Shown here in pieces: positions 6,419-12,866 of a stretch of 21,801 bases of DNA (the first letter of the stretch is position 1; every line of letters starts with the position of its first letter). The position numbers were made by a program, and so were the translations under genes. The stretch is from assembly GCA_002409405.1 (NCBI GenBank), contig DHNG01000006.1, forward strand, positions 106,458-128,258, given 5' to 3'. Under the pieces are notes generated by a model, which saw only the letters and a program-made list of their open reading frames with translations, had not been told where the DNA came from and searched no databases. Source of the DNA: Flavobacteriales bacterium UBA5422 (GTDB lineage Bacteria; Bacteroidota; Bacteroidia; Flavobacteriales_D; Crocinitomicaceae).

Positions 6419-7153
6419 ATGAACTTTCTGAAAAATCATCCATTTGCTGTGGAGGCCTTCTTCAATCAATCGGTTGTGTTCACTTTTGCTGTTCCGAAAG
6501 AACAATTACAAGCCCTCATTCCCGAATGTCTGGAATTGGACACATTGAATGATACATGGGGATTTATTGCTGCAGCGCTCGTTCAGACTTCCGGATTACG
6601 CCCAAAAGGATTCCCTGCGTTTATGGGCAATGATTTTTTCCTGATCGGCTACCGGGTTTTCGTCCGTTATACAGCTAATAACGGAAAGCGCCTGCGTGGC
6701 CTGTACATTCTTCGTTCCGAAACAAACCGGAAAAAAATGGAATTCTTCGGAAATATATTCACGCATTACAACTACACAACGACTGACATCACCCGGCAAT
6801 TATCGGGAAATACACAAACAATTCGTTCGGATAAATCGGGATTGAATGTTACCTTTTCTACCTTCGAAGATGAGGTTTCACTTCCTGAGCACTCCCCTTT
6901 TTCAGACTGGAAAGAAGCCCGCAGGTATGCCGGTCCGTTGCCACATACATTTACATACAATCACCAGGATAAAACCGTTTTAATTATTGAAGGAGTACGA
7001 CAAAACTGGAAGCCTGAACCAGTGCATGTTACCAATCATCGCTTTGAATTTATAGAACAGCTGAATCTTGACGGTGTTGTTCTGGCAAATGCATTCGCGA
7101 TCCATAACATCCCGTATTACTGGAAAAAAGGAAGAATCGAACAATGGAAATAA
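6419..7153 (+). CDS. DUF2071-family protein (YqjF-like)
   Basis: This 244-residue soluble protein matches the DUF2071 family, related in fold to acetoacetate decarboxylase. The N-terminal FFNQSVVFTFAVPKEQL and the middle segment with RGLYILRSETNR are typical. No signal peptide or membrane segment is seen. The catalytic Lys of acetoacetate decarboxylase cannot be assigned here with confidence, and no reaction is proposed. The gene starts one base after the DUF3307 stop and overlaps the next gene by ten bases, so it is firmly inside the SatD operon. Position after a membrane protein and before a methyltransferase-like protein suggests a small-molecule or lipid-related pathway, but that is a guess. 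Confidence 0.75.
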   Translation: MNFLKNHPFAVEAFFNQSVVFTFAVPKEQLQALIPECLELDTLNDTWGFIAAALVQTSGLRPKGFPAFMGNDFFLIGYRVFVRYTANNGKRLRGLYILRSETNRKKMEFFGNIFTHYNYTTTDITRQLSGNTQTIRSDKSGLNVTFSTFEDEVSLPEHSPFSDWKEARRYAGPLPHTFTYNHQDKTVLIIEGVRQNWKPEPVHVTNHRFEFIEQLNLDGVVLANAFAIHNIPYYWKKGRIEQWK

Positions 7154-7899
7154 AACGACAACCATTCCAGGGAGTATTGAATATTATTCGGTTTAACCGT
7201 CACTTTTACATTATTGCCCTACTTGTTTTGTTGGTCGTTTTCTTGTTCCATCACTTCCTTCCCACCTGGTTGCAATCACTTGTCAGCATTGGTGCATTGA
7301 TTGCCTTGTTAATGATTATGGGATCACTAACGATTTCTTATTTCATTTACGATTGGTCCGGATTGTACAACCTGAACTGGCTTCCGGATCTGAATCACAA
7401 AAAAGTAATCAATATCAATGCAGGATTTGATGAAACAAGTTCCATTATCCTGCAAAAATTTAAAACTGTTGACTTAACGGTCTGTGACTTTTACAATCCG
7501 CAACAACATACCGAAATTTCCATTCGCAGAGCCCGGAAAGCGTATCCTCCTCAACAAGGAACAATTACTGTTACAACAGGTGCTCTACCCTTTTCAAACA
7601 ATCAGTTTGATGTTGTATCGGTCATTTTTTCCGCTCATGAGATTCGCAATTTACACGAACGAATCCGTTTTTTCAAAGAACTCAAACGGATTGTCAAACC
7701 TTCCGGAAGCATCTATGTAACAGAACATTTACGAGATCGTGCCAATTTGGTCGCCTACTCGATCGGGTTCTTTCATTTCTATTCCCGAAACAGTTGGAAA
7801 CAGGTATTCAAAAGTGCATCGTTGGAACTTGTGTCTGAACTGAAATCAACGCCATTTATTTCAATTTTTCAACTAAAAAAACATGGAGATACACTATAA
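7144..7899 (+). CDS. Membrane-anchored methyltransferase-like protein
   Basis: This 251-residue protein has two N-terminal transmembrane helices (about 21-38 and 44-66), then a class I methyltransferase fold. The part after motif I is normal: an acidic position in VCDFYNP (113-119), LPFSNNQFDVVSVIF (148-162) and the helix FFKELKRIVKPSGSIYV (167-183 region). Motif I, which holds the methyl donor, is degenerate: VININAGFDETS (88-99) lacks the usual GxGxG glycines. The protein may therefore bind S-adenosylmethionine weakly, bind another ligand, or be a non-catalytic partner of the soluble methyltransferase two genes downstream. It overlaps the preceding gene by ten bases and the following one by 17. 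A membrane-bound substrate such as a lipid or quinone is plausible but unproven. Confidence 0.73.
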   Translation: MEIKRQPFQGVLNIIRFNRHFYIIALLVLLVVFLFHHFLPTWLQSLVSIGALIALLMIMGSLTISYFIYDWSGLYNLNWLPDLNHKKVININAGFDETSSIILQKFKTVDLTVCDFYNPQQHTEISIRRARKAYPPQQGTITVTTGALPFSNNQFDVVSVIFSAHEIRNLHERIRFFKELKRIVKPSGSIYVTEHLRDRANLVAYSIGFFHFYSRNSWKQVFKSASLELVSELKSTPFISIFQLKKHGDTL

Positions 7900-8302
7900 A
7901 ATAATCGGTTTTTTACTGATGGCTCTTGCAATCGTTCACATTATCTTTCCCCGCTATTTCAATTGGAAACAAGAGCTAAGTTCCATGAGCCTGATCAACC
8001 GGCAAATGATGCAGGTTCACACATTCTTTATTGCCCTCGCGGTGTTCCTGATGGGTTTGCTTTGCGTGGTTGCAACTGACGATTTAGTCAACACTTCACT
8101 AGGTCGGATCATTTCGCTGGGACTTGGTGTTTTTTGGGGATTCCGTTTGTTTTTCCAGTTTTTCGTTTATTCTCCTCAACTTTGGAAAGGAAAACCATTT
8201 GAAACAATTGTACACGTTGTATTTTCCATTATCTGGATGTATCTTACGCTTGTATTTACACTCACATTCATCAATCCGCACGAACATGGAAGACCACTAT
8301 AA
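7883..8302 (+). CDS. Four-helix membrane protein, unknown function
   Basis: This 139-residue protein has four predicted helices (about 6-23, 45-64, 74-95 and 107-131). Three His lie in or near helices (H19, H46, H111), which could bind heme or metal, though no recognised heme motif is present. The segment MSLINRQMMQVHTFFIALAV looks conserved-like but I do not recognise the family. It sits between two methyltransferase-type genes and overlaps both by exactly 17 bases. The ATG at 7883 gives MEIHYK, nearly the same as MEDHYK at the next gene start. A role as membrane partner of the methyltransferases is possible. Confidence 0.65.
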   Translation: MEIHYKIIGFLLMALAIVHIIFPRYFNWKQELSSMSLINRQMMQVHTFFIALAVFLMGLLCVVATDDLVNTSLGRIISLGLGVFWGFRLFFQFFVYSPQLWKGKPFETIVHVVFSIIWMYLTLVFTLTFINPHEHGRPL

Positions 8303-8921
8303 AGAAACATTTGAAACATGGAATAAGGTAGCATTGCTTTACCAGGAAAAATTCATGCACCTCGATATTTATAACAGTACGTATGATGCGTTCCTCGGTT
8401 CGTTGCCCAAAAGTTCGACTGTACTTGAAATAGGCTGTGGTCCGGGAAACATCTCCCGACACCTGCTTTCTGAACGGCCTGATTTACAACTTTTGGGAAC
8501 AGATATTGCCCCTAACATGCTTCAACTAGCAGCAGCCAATAATCCTACGGCAACGTTTCTACAACTGGATTGTCGGGAAATTCATCAATTGGAGCAATTA
8601 TTTAATGGTATTATTATCGGTTTTTGCATTCCTTACATCAATGAAGAAGAAGTACGGAAACTGATAACAGATTGTCGAAACTTGCTCCGCGAAGATGGTG
8701 TATTATACCTCAGTTTTGTTGAAGGCAATCCGTCGCAATCCGGATTTCAAACAGGGAGCAGTGGTGACAGGGTCTATTTTTACTATCATCTGTTGGCAAC
8801 AATTAAAGAAGTCTTACAGGCACATCATTTTGAACAGCCGGAAGTATTCCACATTCCTTATACACTTTCCGGCGATCACACGGTCATTCACACCGTCGTG
8901 ATCGCTCGAAAAGGGCATTAA
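8286..8921 (+). CDS. Class I SAM-dependent methyltransferase
   Basis: This 211-residue soluble protein has a complete methyl-donor site: motif I VLEIGCGPGNIS (46-57), the acidic end of strand 2 in LLGTDIAPNML, and a third motif with LQLDCREI. The substrate-binding part near YINEEEVRKLITDCRNLLREDGVLYLSF is of the usual methyltransferase type 11/12 kind, giving no substrate. The frame stays open upstream to 8124, but the ATG at 8286 is preferred because it gives the normal family length and removes a non-homologous leader that overlaps the previous gene by 17 bases only. It is the last gene of the SatD operon. Its stop codon is one base from the stop of the convergent diheme peroxidase gene, so there is no room for a terminator. 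Confidence 0.86.
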   Translation: MEDHYKETFETWNKVALLYQEKFMHLDIYNSTYDAFLGSLPKSSTVLEIGCGPGNISRHLLSERPDLQLLGTDIAPNMLQLAAANNPTATFLQLDCREIHQLEQLFNGIIIGFCIPYINEEEVRKLITDCRNLLREDGVLYLSFVEGNPSQSGFQTGSSGDRVYFYYHLLATIKEVLQAHHFEQPEVFHIPYTLSGDHTVIHTVVIARKGH

Positions 8922-8922
8922 T

Positions 8923-9948
8923 TTAAGGCTCACTCAGTAATTTATCCCCCATCAGTTGATAATCATTGAGTGTTTCCAGAAACCGTTTCAAGTACTTCTT
9001 ATCATCAACAGATAGCGGAATTCCATTCTGTAAGAGTGGGTCCAGGTTTGCGTGCTGTTGAACACCGCTGTTATAGTGTTCCAGTACCTGATCAATCGTA
9101 AAAAACCGTCCATCGTGCATGTACGGGTAAGTCAGTAAGACATTTCGCAATGTTGGGACTTTGAAACGTCCTCTGTCTGATTCACTTTGTGTAATTAAAA
9201 ACCGTCCGTCATCGGTTGAAACAGTTTCCAGTCCGTTGTTCCGGAACGAAAAATCGGTAAATAAAGGTTCCGTATGGCAAGCAACACATTTCTGTAAAAA
9301 CAAGTCATATCCGGCCTGTTGCTCGGTTGTAAATATCGCCTCTCCTTTCATTACTTTGTCGTAATGCGCCCCGTCTGAAATGATCATGAGCATGTATTGC
9401 GTGAGTGATACAAACAATTGTTGATCGGTCACTTCATTGGTACCGTATACACTTTTGAAGCGATTTTTCCAGTAGTCGGATGTATTCAATTTCTGAATGA
9501 CATTGACCATTGTCTCATTCATTTCCACAGGATTGGTAATCGGAGCAATGGAAAATAACTCCAGGTGGTTTACTCCTCCATCCCACATAAAATGTGGTTG
9601 CCAGGCCATGTTGAAAATTGGCGGTGCGTTTCTCGTTCCCATTGCGCCACCTACTCCAACACTCATTGCTATATTGTGATCGGCGAAAGAATGTGTTTGC
9701 GCGTGACAGGTAGCACAAGAAATCATTCCATCGGAAGACAGGATTGTACTGTAAAATAATTCTCTTCCCAACTTAAAGTTTGCTGTATTAATCGGTTTTT
9801 CACCCAATGGGTAAACTGTTGCCGGAAAACCTGCCGGATACCGAAAGGCAATGATTTCTTCCGGATTAGCTTCAATGACTTCAATGGGATCTTTTTTACA
9901 ACCTGTCAGCAACAAAAAACCCGTAATTATGAAAACGTACTTCTTCAT
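8923..9948 (-). CDS. Diheme c-type peroxidase lipoprotein, MbnH-like
   Basis: This 341-residue protein starts with a lipoprotein signal (LLLTGC, lipidated C17), so it is anchored in the envelope. Two heme c sites are visible, CATCH (78-82) and CVACH (221-225), giving the bacterial diheme cytochrome c peroxidase/MauG architecture. FMWDGG (120-125) and PYMHDGRF (275-282) are typical of the family. Next to an MbnP-like gene, the best reading is MbnH-like: known MbnH enzymes use hydrogen peroxide to convert a Trp of the partner MbnP to kynurenine, which then helps bind copper. An ordinary cytochrome c peroxidase remains possible. The gene is last in a five-gene operon and lies 49 bases after the MbnP-like gene, with a terminator hairpin in between, so its expression is probably lower. 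Confidence 0.87.
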   Translation of the reverse strand: MKKYVFIITGFLLLTGCKKDPIEVIEANPEEIIAFRYPAGFPATVYPLGEKPINTANFKLGRELFYSTILSSDGMISCATCHAQTHSFADHNIAMSVGVGGAMGTRNAPPIFNMAWQPHFMWDGGVNHLELFSIAPITNPVEMNETMVNVIQKLNTSDYWKNRFKSVYGTNEVTDQQLFVSLTQYMLMIISDGAHYDKVMKGEAIFTTEQQAGYDLFLQKCVACHTEPLFTDFSFRNNGLETVSTDDGRFLITQSESDRGRFKVPTLRNVLLTYPYMHDGRFFTIDQVLEHYNSGVQQHANLDPLLQNGIPLSVDDKKYLKRFLETLNDYQLMGDKLLSEP

Positions 9949-9951
9949 ATC

Positions 9952-9990
9952 AAAAAAATAAACCAGTGAGCCGGAGTTCCGGGCTCACTG
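9952..9990 (-). terminator. Terminator hairpin between MbnP-like and MbnH-like genes
   Basis: Arms 9964-9972 and 9982-9990 are perfect nine-base complements (CAGTGAGCC / GGCTCACTG). The inner CCGG bases allow extra pairing. On the minus strand the hairpin is followed directly by TTTATTTTTTT (9962-9952). The T-run ends four bases before the ATG of the diheme peroxidase. It is a good intrinsic terminator inside the operon, so the last gene would depend on read-through or a promoter I cannot see. Confidence 0.82.
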
Positions 9991-9997
9991 ATGAATA

Positions 9998-10825
9998 TTA
10001 ATTTTGCATGGATTTAAACTCAACACCTGAAGTGTAAAAATCTGTTGCCATTGTAAGGGCATTTGCTCCCGGCATGTGAATCATTCCTACATTTCCGACA
10101 GAACCGGTTGTGGTGAACAATTTTGACGGATCTGCAGACAGGTTGATTTTGCCATTGCTGGTTGTTGTTACATTCAATACACCTCCAAATCCTGCTGTTT
10201 TCAACGTCACAATGTTATTTGCACCTGAAAAACCACCCAGGTGGAATGTAAATGCCCCTCCCATACTTGCCTGTGGTGACAGACCTTCTGCTTTTAACAT
10301 GATGTAACCCGTATTCCAGCTCCAGAACATTCCCGTCGTTGTAGAAAGCGCGCCCGATTGAGCTCCGCTTACATTTCGGGTACTATCTACCCCCATCACA
10401 TATGAAACTTCTGTGTAATTGCCAACCGGAATCCCTGTAACAGCAAGTTGTGCAGAGGATGATGCAGATAAATCAACTAAAAAATAGCTTTCGGGATGTG
10501 TCCACCAACTTCCATCTTCCTTTTTCAGGCGGAAATTCGAGATAAAATACTTAAACGTTGTAAACGTGAGTGTATCATTCGTTGTCGGATGTACGTATTG
10601 CGTTTCCAACTGAAATGCAGTTGATTCATTTACCCAATAATGGTTGAGCGCTACCGTTACCTTACCTGTTTCTTCAGCAGGAGCGGCATAAGTACAGGAG
10701 CCATCGTCTTTTGTTGCTTCCAGACTGTAATTGGTTGCTGTAGGATCGGTGCATCCTTTTTTCTTACAGGATGTGATTGCGAAAGCACTTGCAAGCAGTG
10801 CGATTATTATACTATTTCTCATCAT
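9998..10825 (-). CDS. MbnP-like lipoprotein (candidate copper-binding)
   Basis: This 275-residue protein has a lipoprotein signal (AITSC, lipidated C20). Residues 25-46 hold the Cys-bracketed motif that opens CTDPTATNY and closes DDGSCTY, common in secreted flavobacterial proteins. From about 55 to 275 it matches the MbnP-like domain: VALNHYW, then FTTFKYFISNFRL (88-100), then GMFWSWNTGYIMLKAEG (165-181) and FTFHLGG (192-198). MbnP proteins bind copper in the periplasm after the MbnH peroxidase turns one Trp into kynurenine. Trp candidates here are W107, W108, W168 and W170; H110, H195, H250, M248 and M251 could be ligands. Which Trp matters cannot be told without an alignment. The gene lies 23 bases after a small lipoprotein gene and before the diheme peroxidase gene. 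Confidence 0.82.
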   Translation of the reverse strand: MMRNSIIIALLASAFAITSCKKKGCTDPTATNYSLEATKDDGSCTYAAPAEETGKVTVALNHYWVNESTAFQLETQYVHPTTNDTLTFTTFKYFISNFRLKKEDGSWWTHPESYFLVDLSASSSAQLAVTGIPVGNYTEVSYVMGVDSTRNVSGAQSGALSTTTGMFWSWNTGYIMLKAEGLSPQASMGGAFTFHLGGFSGANNIVTLKTAGFGGVLNVTTTSNGKINLSADPSKLFTTTGSVGNVGMIHMPGANALTMATDFYTSGVEFKSMQN

Positions 10826-10848
10826 TTTTTATTTTTGAATTTATCATT

Positions 10849-11238
10849 TTATGGCAAGCAAACTACCATTCTTGTGGCAGTTTCACGTTCTCCTGCCTCA
10901 TTTTTAATTGCTTCTACCTTTACCGTAACGGTCGTCGTGTCATACAAGTTATTAATCCAGTGCTCGTGAAAATTGTATGCTTGAGATACAACATCATATG
11001 TGGTAGTAAACAACACTTCATTTGTTGCAGTATTCAGCGCAGAAACAGCATACCCTTTCATCTCACCATCTCCGGAAATGGTTCCTTCCATGTGAATCTG
11101 GTTCCATGAAGGAATGGTATCTCCAACGGACGGTTCCGTAAAAGTAATTACTGCATTTTCAGCTCCGTTTTTATCTTTTTTGCATGCTGCTAACAGGACT
11201 CCTGTCAGTGCGATTGCAATCGTATAACTTCTGTTCAT
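10849..11238 (-). CDS. Small lipoprotein of the metal operon, possibly DUF4625-like
   Basis: This 129-residue protein has a clear lipobox (LLAAC, lipidated C19) followed by KKDK, and a single immunoglobulin-like beta domain at about 28-125. A HEHW motif (91-94), a His-Met pair at 49-50 and C127 near the C-terminus could bind metal. The layout resembles the DUF4625 family of Bacteroidota lipoproteins, but this is from memory and weak. The start codon overlaps the stop of the barrel gene by four bases (ATGA), so the two are translationally coupled. The role is probably in the same envelope metal pathway as its neighbours. Confidence 0.7.
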   Translation of the reverse strand: MNRSYTIAIALTGVLLAACKKDKNGAENAVITFTEPSVGDTIPSWNQIHMEGTISGDGEMKGYAVSALNTATNEVLFTTTYDVVSQAYNFHEHWINNLYDTTTVTVKVEAIKNEAGERETATRMVVCLP

Positions 11239-12149
11239 TTTTTGCTGTTAATAAAATAATTGACTCCGCAACGAAGCATCGTTTTTTGCGTCACATATCC
11301 CCTGTTTAACTGTTGTGCCAACGGAATATACACTTGTACATTGAGCCCGACATTTCGATACAACAGAAATACATTGAATTGCCCGTTGTACATATTTCCG
11401 CCATTGAATGTATCTTCGGAAAGTACACCATTCTTATAGTCCTTCCAGTTGTGCATAAAGTTCAACCCGATTTGAGGAATGATTTTCAGGTCTTCGTTAA
11501 CATCCCACCGGTAAAAGACCAATTGAGAAATACTCAGTGCATTTCCAAACCGGTATTTGTACTTATTTTCAGTTTTGTACGTAAATCCTGATTCATTTTG
11601 CAATCCCCAGTTACTAAATTGAACCGAATAATTCAGATTGGCGATTACGTCCACAGAACCGGTTCCGGGAAGCATATTGATTTCTTCAAATCCTAATTTA
11701 AAGAACTGACCCGTAGGTGCTTTTATTCCCAAACCGATTGTTCCGGAATGACGTACTTTTCTGCCCAGAGAATCCATATTGTCAATAAACACAAAATTCC
11801 CCATTGCCACAACATCACCAATTCCATGGATGGGAGTTGTAATACTATCTGTTTTCCGGTTGTATACGTATGGGACAAATGCTTGCACATGGAAGCGTTT
11901 TCCCAGTTTGAAGCGTCCAAACAACTCTGTTGTATTGAAGAATTGTGTTGAAACCCCTCTGAATCCGTGCCCGTCCGGTGCAGGTTGACTTTCAAACCAA
12001 CGGCTGGTGTTGCGAAGCCCAATAAAATGGTGCTTGCTATTGGGCAACATTCCCACGGAGAATGCATTTGCCGCGCATCCGCAAATATCACAAGCGTAGG
12101 AAGTTACTGTTGTCATACCCAGTAACATTCCCAACACATATTGTTTCAT
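11235..12149 (-). CDS. Outer-membrane beta-barrel with N-terminal CxxCxC motif
   Basis: This 304-residue protein has a signal peptide (about 1-19) cleaved before or near C20. The mature N-terminus would then be CDICGC (C20, C23, C25), a soft-metal binding pattern. The rest (about 40-304) is a series of alternating, aromatic-capped strands ending NYFINSKK, as expected for an outer-membrane barrel of the transporter or MetA-pathway type. Thus the Cys cluster would sit at the periplasmic mouth of a barrel. Given the MbnP/MbnH-type genes downstream, copper import across the outer membrane, or sensing there, is a plausible role, but no transport has been shown. It lacks the TonB-dependent plug domain. 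It lies 174 bases after the Cys-rich membrane protein gene. Confidence 0.76.
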   Translation of the reverse strand: MKQYVLGMLLGMTTVTSYACDICGCAANAFSVGMLPNSKHHFIGLRNTSRWFESQPAPDGHGFRGVSTQFFNTTELFGRFKLGKRFHVQAFVPYVYNRKTDSITTPIHGIGDVVAMGNFVFIDNMDSLGRKVRHSGTIGLGIKAPTGQFFKLGFEEINMLPGTGSVDVIANLNYSVQFSNWGLQNESGFTYKTENKYKYRFGNALSISQLVFYRWDVNEDLKIIPQIGLNFMHNWKDYKNGVLSEDTFNGGNMYNGQFNVFLLYRNVGLNVQVYIPLAQQLNRGYVTQKTMLRCGVNYFINSKK

Positions 12150-12323
12150 GTTAATGTTTTTAAGTTAATAAAAGGCTGTGTTTATTCGTGAAAAATAACC
12201 CGGGGAGCACAAAAAACAATGTACTTATCCCATTCTGTGAATAATTTCCACAGCCATCCAACATATTAAAAAGAAGACACAGAAAGACATGCTACAACAT
12301 TTGTTGAGCAGAATTTTCTGTTG
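12150..12323 (-). other. Intergenic region with three short inverted repeats
   Basis: This gap separates the first two genes of the metal operon. It holds CAGAA/TTCTG (12309-12320), CAACA/TGTTG (12295-12306) and CTGTG/CACAG (12235-12253). None is followed by a T-run on the minus strand, so these are not simple terminators. No good TAnnTTTG element is seen. RNA processing, a weak attenuator or regulator binding could explain them. Confidence 0.4.
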
Positions 12324-12701
12324 TTAAGCAATATGTATCGGGGGATGAAAAACAGGTGATTGAAATCCGGTTGATTTTTGAAAAAGTACAAACGCACAAT
12401 GTGTTTGTGTTTCAATAAAAGCAGATTGTTCGAATGAAATAATGGCTTGATGATCCTGAAAGAGCAGTAAATTTACTTCGACTTGTTGTTTATTGTCTTT
12501 CTGTTTACGTTCATCGTCTTTGTTCAACTCTTTTTTCAAGTGACATTTCCCGTTACATTCCATTTGTGGTTTTTCACGGTTTTCACACAAATTTTGGGCA
12601 ATAAATTCCTGATTGAGCCAGTAATTGAAGTAAACAATCATCCGGCTGGCAGAATGAAGCAAGAACGCTCCAAGAAAGAGATATGTAATGAATCTCTTCA
12701 T
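12324..12701 (-). CDS. Membrane-anchored Cys-rich small protein of the metal operon
   Basis: This 125-residue protein begins with one hydrophobic helix (about 4-18) and then NYWLNQEFIAQNLC, leading into a metal-binding-like segment: C39, C49, C53 and H54 in the run from LCENREKP to CNGKCHLKKEL. A strongly charged Lys/Glu/Asp linker follows (about 55-75), then a less charged C-terminal part with C102 and an HPPIHIA ending. Proteins with this Cys segment recur in Bacteroidota, in my recollection often by copper genes, but they have no described function. It is the first gene of a minus-strand operon that continues with the barrel and the MbnP/MbnH-like genes. It may deliver or sense the metal in the periplasm. 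Confidence 0.7.
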   Translation of the reverse strand: MKRFITYLFLGAFLLHSASRMIVYFNYWLNQEFIAQNLCENREKPQMECNGKCHLKKELNKDDERKQKDNKQQVEVNLLLFQDHQAIISFEQSAFIETQTHCAFVLFQKSTGFQSPVFHPPIHIA

Positions 12702-12710
12702 AAATCGCGG

Positions 12711-12744
12711 TAAATTTAATCATAAAAGTGATGTGCGTTCCAAA
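12711..12744 (-). promoter_or_regulatory. Candidate promoter of the metal operon
   Basis: On the minus strand TAAATTTA (12718-12711) differs from TAnnTTTG at one base, and TTTG (12744-12741) lies 22 bases upstream. The spacing is one to three bases longer than usual. The leader would be about three to six bases. It is the only reasonable candidate before the first gene of the operon. Confidence 0.35.
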
Positions 12745-12784
12745 GAAAGTGGAATAACTTCTGAACGGTGTAGTGTGGAGAATG

Positions 12785-12858
12785 AACGATCAGTTTTTTC
12801 AACGATTAACTGTCCTCTCCCTCGATCCCCATCCAAAGGAAGAGGATAACGATCAGTT
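12785..12858. repeat. Repeats and GC-rich hairpin downstream of thiL
   Basis: AACGATCAGTT occurs at 12785-12795 and again at 12848-12858, with a variant AACGATTAACTG at 12801-12812. Between them, CCTCTTCC pairs with GGGAGAGG on the minus strand to form an eight-base stem. The hairpin lies just after the thiL stop and could end its transcription, although no T-run follows on that strand. Confidence 0.4.
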
Positions 12859-12866
12859 AATAAAAA

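Noticed and set aside
8124..8285. 54-codon N-terminal extension of the soluble methyltransferase frame
   Set aside because: It overlaps the four-helix protein gene in another frame and has no methyltransferase homology-like features; the ATG at 8286 gives a normal length and the same 17-base junction as the previous pair.
11723..12091. 122-codon minus-strand ORF within the barrel gene
   Set aside because: It is an out-of-frame shadow of the CxxCxC barrel gene, with no signal peptide or domain.
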